Below are positions 5,946 to 10,057 of a stretch of 10,057 nt of DNA, piece by piece. The translations under genes were made by a program, and so were the position numbers. A model generated the notes under the pieces. That model made no database searches. It was not told the origin of the DNA and saw only the letters and a program-made list of their open reading frames with translations. The stretch covers positions 1 through 10,057 of the forward strand of contig CAKUGF010000036.1 in NCBI GenBank assembly GCA_934654585.1, read 5' to 3'. Origin of the DNA: an uncultured Collinsella sp. Lineage in GTDB: Bacteria; Actinomycetota; Coriobacteriia; Coriobacteriales; Coriobacteriaceae. The stretch's first letter is position 1. The number at the start of each line of letters is the position of its first letter.

Positions 5946-7466
5946 GTGGCCCAAGAGACGTTTAGCGATCGCCTGCGACAGGCTATGTCCGATCGCGACG
6001 TTCGACAGTCGGACGTGATCCGCGCATCGGAGATGCTCGGCAAAAAACTCGGTAAGAGTCAGATGAGCCAATATGTGAGCGGCAAGACGATCCCGCGGCG
6101 CGATGTGGCAGAGCTGCTCGCCCGCATTTTGGAGGTCGATGTTACCTGGCTGCTCGCCAGCGACGCCGACCAAGGCGAGACGCCCTCGCCCCGTAACGTT
6201 GCCAAATCCGAACCTAGCCCCACGGCTCAAATTGCAAGGAGCGCCAGCATGCGTACTTTCTCTAAATCCACCAAGCTCGATAACGTCCTGTATGACGTGC
6301 GCGGCCCCGTCGTCGACGAGGCGGCCCGTATGGAGGACGAGGGCGAGCGCATCCTCAAGCTCAATATCGGCAACCCGGCACCCTTCGGTTTCCGCACGCC
6401 CGATGAGGTCATCAAGGACATGCGTCAACAGCTGCCCGACTGCGAGGGCTATTCCAACTCGCGCGGCCTGTTCTCCGCTCGCAAGGCGATCATGCAGTAC
6501 TCGCAGATCAAGGGCCTGCCCAATGTCCAGATGGAGCATATCTATACGGGCAACGGCGTGTCCGAGCTCATTCAGCTTTCGATGAACGCGCTGCTCGACA
6601 ATGGCGACGAGATCCTGATCCCCAGCCCCGACTATCCGCTGTGGACGGCGTGCGCAACCCTTGCCGGCGGTCATCCCGTGCACTATCTGTGCGACGAGCA
6701 GGCCGATTGGTATCCCGACCTGGAGGATATGGAGTCCAAGATCACGAGCGCGACCAAGGCCCTCGTCATCATCAACCCCAACAACCCCACGGGCTCGGTC
6801 TATCCGCGTGAGGTACTCGAGGGTATCGTCGAGATCGCGCGCAGGCATCAGCTGATGATCTTTGCCGACGAGATTTACGACCGCCTGTGCATGGATGGCT
6901 ACGAGCACGTCTCGATTGCTTCGCTCGCTCCCGATCTGCCCTGCGTCACCTTTAGCGGCCTGTCCAAGTCGCACATGATCGCGGGCTACCGTATTGGCTG
7001 GATGGTGCTTTCGGGCAACCAGCGCTGCATGAGCGACTTTATTATGGGCATCAACATGCTTTCGAACATGCGCCTGTGCTCTAACGTGCCGGCTCAGTCC
7101 ATCGTTCAGACGGCGCTCGGTGGACATCAATCGGTCAACGACTACATTCGCCCCGGCGGTCGTGTCTACGAGCAGCGCAATTATGTGTATGAGGCGCTCA
7201 GCAAGATCGACGGCATCTCGGTGGTCAAGCCGCGCGCGGCGTTTTACATCTTCCCTAAGATGGATGTGAAGAAGTTCAACATCACCGATGACGAGCAGTT
7301 CGCCCTTGACCTGCTGCATGAGAAGAAGATCCTGATCACGCGCGGCGGCGGCTTTAACTGGGCGGAGCCCGATCACTTCCGCATCGTGTACCTGCCGCGC
7401 ATGGAAGTACTCAAAGAGTCGCTCGAAGATCTCGCCGACTTCTTCGATCACTACCGTCAGAGCTAG
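5946..7466 (+). CDS. alaA: XRE-type HTH fused to AlaA-like alanine aminotransferase
   Basis: The 506-aa product has two parts. Residues ~1-70 are a Cro/C1-type helix-turn-helix (FSDRLRQAMSDRDVRQSDVIR ... GKSQMSQYVSGKTIPRRDVAELL). Residues ~71-101 are a Pro/Ser-rich linker. Residues 102-506 are a class I/II PLP-dependent aminotransferase very close to E. coli AlaA as I recall it: STKLDNVLYDVRGPV, LKLNIGNPAPFGF, IINPNNPTG, FADEIYDRL, and the PLP lysine in SGLSKSHMIAGYRIGW. AlaA makes alanine from pyruvate using glutamate, in the cytoplasm. The start follows AGGAGG at 5935-5940. A second AAGGAG precedes an in-frame ATG at 6249, exactly where AlaA homology begins. The gene is monocistronic, with operators upstream and a terminator downstream. 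It differs from MocR fusions, which carry a GntR domain. Substrate preference is inferred from homology. Confidence 0.93.
   Translation: MAQETFSDRLRQAMSDRDVRQSDVIRASEMLGKKLGKSQMSQYVSGKTIPRRDVAELLARILEVDVTWLLASDADQGETPSPRNVAKSEPSPTAQIARSASMRTFSKSTKLDNVLYDVRGPVVDEAARMEDEGERILKLNIGNPAPFGFRTPDEVIKDMRQQLPDCEGYSNSRGLFSARKAIMQYSQIKGLPNVQMEHIYTGNGVSELIQLSMNALLDNGDEILIPSPDYPLWTACATLAGGHPVHYLCDEQADWYPDLEDMESKITSATKALVIINPNNPTGSVYPREVLEGIVEIARRHQLMIFADEIYDRLCMDGYEHVSIASLAPDLPCVTFSGLSKSHMIAGYRIGWMVLSGNQRCMSDFIMGINMLSNMRLCSNVPAQSIVQTALGGHQSVNDYIRPGGRVYEQRNYVYEALSKIDGISVVKPRAAFYIFPKMDVKKFNITDDEQFALDLLHEKKILITRGGGFNWAEPDHFRIVYLPRMEVLKESLEDLADFFDHYRQS
6236..6251 (+). promoter_or_regulatory. Internal ribosome site and ATG for a stand-alone AlaA
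   Basis: AAGGAG (6236-6241) lies 7 nt before the in-frame ATG at 6249. Translation from there starts MRTFSKSTKLDNV and runs 405 residues to the same stop. E. coli AlaA, as I recall, starts MSPIEKSSKLENV and is also 405 residues, so the internal start falls at the ancestral N-terminus. It may be active or a relic of a former two-gene arrangement. Confidence 0.6.
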
Positions 7467-7490
7467 TGGGATAGAAGCTCCGCACTATGA

Positions 7491-7526
7491 AAAGCTCCCT
7501 GCAGTTGTTTTGCTGCAGGGAGCTTT
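7491..7526. terminator. Bidirectional terminator between alaA and the deformylase-like gene
   Basis: AAAGCTCCCTGCAG (7491-7504) and CTGCAGGGAGCTTT (7513-7526) form a perfect 14-bp stem with an 8-nt loop between convergent genes. The A and T runs at the stem base give short U-tracts on both strands (CTTTCTTG on plus, CTTTTCAT on minus). Confidence 0.88.
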
Positions 7527-7541
7527 CTTGAATCGGCGGAA

Positions 7542-7952
7542 CTATATAACAATCCCGTTGCAGTGGTCGATTTCGTGCTGGATGATCTCGGCGGTGTAGC
7601 CCGAGAAGTTCTTGATGCGGTGGACGAAGTTCTCGTCCAGATATTCCACCTTAATGCGACGATAACGAGTGCAGGGACGCTCGCCGACGAGAGAAAGACA
7701 TCCTTCGCTCGTCTGGTAGGCATTGACCTGCTCAAGAATTTGCGGGTTGTACATAAGCAGCGACTTGCTGCCGTCCTTTACGCAGATGATGCGTTTGCGC
7801 ACACCGATCATGTTGGCGGCGAGGCCCACGCACTCGTGCTCATGCTCGTGGAGCGTATCCAGAAGATCCTGTCCGGTTGCGGCGTCTTCGGGGCCGGCGT
7901 CTTCGGAAGGCAGGCGCAAAAAGAACTCGGATTTCATGATGGGCTTAATCAT
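7542..7952 (-). CDS. def: Peptide deformylase-like protein (short form, Gln to Met in motif 1)
   Basis: The 136-aa product has the three deformylase motifs in order: VGLAANMIGV (42-51), EGCLS (83-87, metal ligand Cys85) and QHEIDHCNG (125-133, metal ligands His126 and His130, catalytic Glu127). Deformylases remove the N-formyl group from nascent proteins at the ribosome, using Fe2+ or another metal. It is shorter than the usual ~165-190 residues, ending right after the HEIDH helix. The motif-1 glutamine (GxGLAAPQ in canonical enzymes) is Met48. I recall similar short proteins with GMAANMIGV in Firmicutes, so this is a subfamily rather than a mutation; their activity is less certain. AAGGAG lies 6 nt upstream of the ATG. 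The gene is divergent from the MarR-RGG gene and convergent with alaA. A housekeeping def elsewhere in the genome is likely (inference). Confidence 0.88.
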   Translation of the reverse strand: MIKPIMKSEFFLRLPSEDAGPEDAATGQDLLDTLHEHEHECVGLAANMIGVRKRIICVKDGSKSLLMYNPQILEQVNAYQTSEGCLSLVGERPCTRYRRIKVEYLDENFVHRIKNFSGYTAEIIQHEIDHCNGIVI

Positions 7953-7997
7953 GGCGGGCTCCTTAGGGTGGACACGTTTGGTTCAGGCCATGATACC

Positions 7998-8024
7998 GCG
8001 ACATGTCGCATTAATGTGTGCACA
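7998..8024. promoter_or_regulatory. Two adjacent palindromes in the divergent def/MarR-RGG spacer
   Basis: GCGACATGTCGC (7998-8009) is a perfect 12-bp palindrome. Eight bases on, TGTGCACA (8017-8024) is a perfect 8-bp palindrome within ATGTG-TG-CACAT. MarR-type proteins often bind palindromes in their own divergent promoter region, so these are candidate operators. No confident -10/-35 pair was found. Confidence 0.35.
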
Positions 8025-8097
8025 TAGATTCTGCAGCTAGATTGGCGGGCGACACCATAAACTAATGGACGTTTTGCCGAGAGGCATGAATGTAAAA

Positions 8098-8144
8098 GCG
8101 CAAAGAGTGCGCGACGGGCCCCGCGAATGGGGCGATGATGCCCG
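8098..8144 (+). promoter_or_regulatory. Structured 5' leader of the MarR-RGG gene
   Basis: GCGC-aaagagt-GCGC (8098-8112) is followed by GCCCC-gcgaat-GGGGC (8118-8133), with an alternative outer pairing of CGGGC (8115-8119) and GCCCG (8140-8144). Strong, partly exclusive stems just upstream of the ribosome site could modulate translation. No known riboswitch is recognised. Confidence 0.3.
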
Positions 8145-8165
8145 AGAGGGCCAAGAAGGAGTCTC

Positions 8166-9077
8166 ATGTCTGAGAACGAAGAGATCATGAACGAGACCGA
8201 GAACGAGACCATGGCTGCCGAGGTTGAGGCAGTCGAGACCGTGGAGACCGAAGCTGCCGAGGTTGAGGCTGCTGACGAGGTTTCCGCCGAGGAGGAGGCC
8301 GAGGTTGTCGAGGCCGCCGTTGATTACGATGACGAAGAGCTGATGGACAAGATGCAGAAGGCCGCCCGCCTGCTGCGTAGCCGTCGCTTTGCTATTTCCA
8401 AGGAAGAGGAGGCCAAGGCCGAGCGTATGGCGAACATCGAGCGTGCCATCAAGCTCCTCGACCTTAAGCCCAAGATGGAGCAGAAGGAGATGTCCGACCT
8501 GCTGGGCATGCGCCTTCGTGAACTCGATGGCCTGATGGCCGAGGCCGAGGCTGCCGACCTGGTCGGCCGCATCGACGACGCCGAGGGCGATATGCGCAAG
8601 ATCGTCGTCTTCGCTGCTGAGGATGCTGCCGAGGGCCTGACCGAGCTTGCCAACAAGAAGGAGAAGCTCCTGCCCGAGCTTTCTTACGAGGAGGCCACCG
8701 AGCTCATGGCTGCCCTCGATAAGGTTATCGCCCCGCTCGTCGCCATGGGCCTAGACGAGGACCGCGGTCCTCGCGGCGGTCGTGACGATCGCGGTGGCCG
8801 CGGCGGCGACCGTGGCGGTCGTGGCGGCTTTGGCGATCGCGGTGGCCGTGGCGGCGACCGTGGTGGTCGCGGTGGCGATCGTGGCGGCCGTGGCGGTTTT
8901 GGTGACCGCGGCGGCGACCGCGGCGGTCGTGGCGGCTTCGGCGGTAACCGTGGTGGCTATGGTGACCGCGGCGGCAACCGTGGTGGCTTCGGCGGCAACC
9001 GCGGCAACGACCGCGGCGGTCGCGGTGGCGATCGTGGCGGCCGCAACGGCGGCGGCTTCCGCGGCAACCGCTTCTAG
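8166..9077 (+). CDS. MarR-like winged-helix protein with acidic N-terminus and RGG-repeat tail
   Basis: The 303-aa product has three zones. Residues 1-58 are strongly acidic (Glu/Ala/Val repeats). Residues ~59-195 resemble a MarR winged helix: helix QKEMSDLLGMRLRELDGLMA, wing DLVGRIDDAEGDMRKIVVF with the family D-x-R at 142-144, and LSYEEATELMAALDKVI, like the MarR dimerisation helix. Residues 199-303 are a low-complexity tail with 20 RGG triplets, in units DRGGRGG and FGDRGG, ending GGGFRGNRF. RGG tails bind RNA and can drive condensate formation in other proteins, so this one may act on nucleic acids broadly rather than as a simple repressor (inference). AAGGAG lies 4 nt before the ATG. Acidic head and basic tail could interact within or between molecules. 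The gene is alone, with a structured leader and strong terminator. DNA-binding targets are unknown. Confidence 0.85.
   Translation: MSENEEIMNETENETMAAEVEAVETVETEAAEVEAADEVSAEEEAEVVEAAVDYDDEELMDKMQKAARLLRSRRFAISKEEEAKAERMANIERAIKLLDLKPKMEQKEMSDLLGMRLRELDGLMAEAEAADLVGRIDDAEGDMRKIVVFAAEDAAEGLTELANKKEKLLPELSYEEATELMAALDKVIAPLVAMGLDEDRGPRGGRDDRGGRGGDRGGRGGFGDRGGRGGDRGGRGGDRGGRGGFGDRGGDRGGRGGFGGNRGGYGDRGGNRGGFGGNRGNDRGGRGGDRGGRNGGGFRGNRF
8760..9074 (+). repeat. Coding tandem repeats specifying the RGG tail
   Basis: About 315 bp of degenerate repeats built from CGTGGCGGT/CGCGGTGGC-type units encode 20 RGG triplets. Synonymous third positions vary from copy to copy (CGC/CGT, GGC/GGT), so the peptide repeat is kept while the DNA is diversified. 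The repeats give spurious Ala/Thr-rich frames on the other strand. Repeat number may vary between strains. Confidence 0.85.
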
Positions 9078-9080
9078 GTA

Positions 9081-9108
9081 GTTACGCGGTTTTACCAAAC
9101 CGCGTAAC
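9081..9108. terminator. Hairpin immediately after the MarR-RGG gene
   Basis: GTTACGCGGTTT and AAACCGCGTAAC form a perfect 12-bp stem with a TACC loop, starting 3 nt after the stop. No T-run follows on the + strand, so it may be a 3' protective stem or a weak terminator backed by the next one. Confidence 0.5.
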
Positions 9109-9150
9109 CAGTTGACGCTGCGCGCCCACCAGAACGACAACTTGTCATTC

Positions 9151-9194
9151 AAAGAGGACGGCATGACCAGAAGGTCTATGCCGTCCTCTTTTCA
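9151..9194 (+). terminator. Rho-independent terminator of the MarR-RGG gene
   Basis: AAAGAGGACGGCAT and GACC (9151-9168) pair with GGTC, bulged T, then ATGCCGTCCTCTTT (9173-9191) around an AGAA loop. The strand continues TTTTCAT, giving a short U-tract. Confidence 0.82.
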
Positions 9195-9263
9195 TACCAA
9201 TTTGTTCGCTCTGGCGGGCGCTCGCTGTCCGTCCTCTACCTGCGGCGTTGTCACGGTCCAAGG

Positions 9264-9349
9264 TAGTCGTTGGGGACGTTCTTAAATGACTAGTCGTTGG
9301 GGACGTTCTTGTTTGACTAGTCGTTTAAGAACGTCCCCAACGACTAGTC
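9264..9349. repeat. REP-like cluster: two direct and one inverted copy of a GTTGGGGACGTTCTT unit
   Basis: Two head-to-tail 27-bp copies (9264-9290 and 9291-9317) share TAGTCGTTGGGGACGTTCTT and the ending GAC. An inverted copy follows (9324-9346). The inverted copy can pair perfectly over 23 bp with either direct copy: with copy 1 via 9264-9286, or with copy 2 via 9288-9310 against 9327-9349 (16-nt loop). The GGGGACGTTCTT core resembles REP-type repeats I associate with REP-associated tyrosine transposases. No transposase is in the window. Confidence 0.75.
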
Positions 9350-9353
9350 AGAA

Positions 9354-9419
9354 TGAGAGTGGATAATCTCCCGGTTTTGGCCTGAATGTTGGCTCAAAGT
9401 GGGAGATTATCCACTCTCA
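9354..9419. repeat. 19-bp perfect inverted repeat with a 28-nt loop
   Basis: TGAGAGTGGATAATCTCCC (9354-9372) and its exact reverse complement (9401-9419) flank a 28-nt loop that can itself pair weakly (TTTTGGCC with GGCTCAAA). It lies 4 bp from the REP-like cluster and 40 bp past the pdxT stop. No T-run follows on either strand. It is probably a second family of dispersed palindrome, and may end or protect the pdxT transcript. From 9197 to 9263 I see nothing. Confidence 0.7.
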
Positions 9420-9458
9420 ATTTCTATGTGTCCGAAAATCCACGCTCGTTTTATCTGC

Positions 9459-10046
9459 CTACATCTGTAGGAATAGTTCGTGCAGGCGGATGTCTTCGTC
9501 GAGTTCGGGGTGGAAGGTTACGCCGAGCTGGTTGCCTTGGCGGGCAGCAACGATACGGCCGTCGACTTCCGCCAAGGCCTTGGCGTCACCGTGGACCTCG
9601 ACGATGCGGGGTGCACGGATAAACGTCAGCGGTACCTCGCCATCGATTCCGGTCACTTGCCCCTTGGTTCGAAAGCTGCCGAGCTGTCGGCCGTAGGCAT
9701 TGCGCTCGACGAGTACATCCATGGTCGCCAGGCGCGGGGTGCCCTTATCGTCATGGACGGCAAGGTCGTGCGCCAGCAGAATCAAGCCGGCGCAGGTGCC
9801 CATGACGGGCATGCCTTCAGTAATACGGTCACGAAGCTCTTCGAGCATGCCCAACTCATCAAGCAACTTTCCTTGAACGGTGGACTCGCCGCCGGGAAGT
9901 ACCAGACGGTCAAAGTCCTGCCTCAAATCAGCCGCCTGCCTCAGCTCAATACAACGTGCGCCCAGCTCGGACAGCCTTGCCTCGTGCTCGGCAAAAGCGC
10001 CTTGGACCGCCAGCACGGCGACCGTCTGGTCTGCGTAATCGCTCAT
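9459..10046 (-). CDS. pdxT: PdxT, glutaminase subunit of pyridoxal 5'-phosphate synthase
   Basis: The 195-aa product is a class I glutamine amidotransferase of the PdxT/SNO family. It frees ammonia from glutamine and passes it to PdxS, which builds PLP from ribose 5-phosphate and glyceraldehyde 3-phosphate. The start VAVLAVQGAFAEH is characteristic. PGGEST (51-56) forms the oxyanion region, Cys85 in GTCAGLILLA is the nucleophile, and His179 and Glu181 in TFHPEL complete the triad. RNAYGRQLGSF (115-125) is another family block. Length is normal. AAGGA lies 6 nt upstream of the ATG, at the very edge of the window. PdxS is usually encoded directly upstream, which here would be beyond base 10057. 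The gene is convergent with the MarR-RGG unit across the repeat block. Confidence 0.95.
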   Translation of the reverse strand: MSDYADQTVAVLAVQGAFAEHEARLSELGARCIELRQAADLRQDFDRLVLPGGESTVQGKLLDELGMLEELRDRITEGMPVMGTCAGLILLAHDLAVHDDKGTPRLATMDVLVERNAYGRQLGSFRTKGQVTGIDGEVPLTFIRAPRIVEVHGDAKALAEVDGRIVAARQGNQLGVTFHPELDEDIRLHELFLQM

Positions 10047-10057
10047 GTGCGATCCTT

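Noticed and set aside
5943..7451. A 502-aa open frame on the - strand opposite alaA
   Set aside because: It is an antisense shadow of a clear aminotransferase. It has the same His/Val/Arg/Leu-rich composition and no ribosome site or family match.
8751..9164. An Ala/Val/Thr-rich open frame opposite the RGG tail
   Set aside because: It is low-complexity readout of the repeat region on the wrong strand and also runs through the terminator of the MarR-RGG gene.
9264..9350. A minimal CRISPR array from the repeated 27-bp unit
   Set aside because: The copies are directly adjacent with no spacers, one copy is inverted, and no cas gene is near.

Overview
The window is ordinary, gene-dense bacterial chromosome. 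High-GC coding sequence, strong AGGAGG-type ribosome sites, several GTG starts and the gene content (a Gram-positive-type bile salt hydrolase, Kup, a short deformylase-like protein, PdxT) suggest a gut actinobacterium of the class Coriobacteriia, most likely Collinsella. That assignment is an inference from protein resemblance and composition; there is no marker RNA in the window. No phage, insertion sequence, CRISPR array or defence cassette is visible.

Layout. Bases 1-150 are the 3' end of an unidentified + strand gene. Its stop codon lies inside a 109-bp imperfect palindrome (145-253), and a strong terminator follows (295-338). A single-gene bile salt hydrolase/choloylglycine hydrolase (396-1361, +) converges on a kup potassium transporter (minus, start at 3669 or 3687) across a shared bidirectional terminator. 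Upstream of kup is a 208-bp structured intergenic stretch holding an 8+8 bp operator-like inverted repeat, a 14-bp palindrome and a 74-nt long-stem hairpin. Next come an EamA/DMT-family permease (3896-4807, -) and a divergently transcribed LysR-type regulator (4926-5783, +), a classic regulator/transporter pair. After these lies a protein fusing an XRE-type DNA-binding domain to an AlaA-type alanine aminotransferase (5946-7466, +). It converges on a deformylase-like gene (7542-7952, -). Divergent from that is a MarR-like protein with an acidic N-terminus and a 105-residue RGG-repeat tail (8166-9077, +). After its terminator comes a 155-bp block of two kinds of repetitive palindrome, then pdxT (9459-10046, -), whose usual partner pdxS would lie beyond the right edge.

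The most interesting part is the HTH-aminotransferase locus. Its upstream region carries three copies of AAATTGAACT; the middle one is half of a perfect AATTGAAC/GTTCAATT operator, and the copies are spaced 42 and 31 bp apart, about 4 and 3 helical turns. Inside the gene, exactly where homology to free-standing AlaA begins, an AAGGAG ribosome site sits 7 nt ahead of an in-frame ATG. The one ORF could therefore give both a 506-aa DNA-binding fusion and a 405-aa plain aminotransferase. An autoregulating metabolic enzyme with two translation products is the best candidate here for an undescribed system. The MarR-RGG protein is the second.

PdxT helps make PLP, the cofactor of the aminotransferase, but the two genes are in separate transcription units and the link is only thematic.
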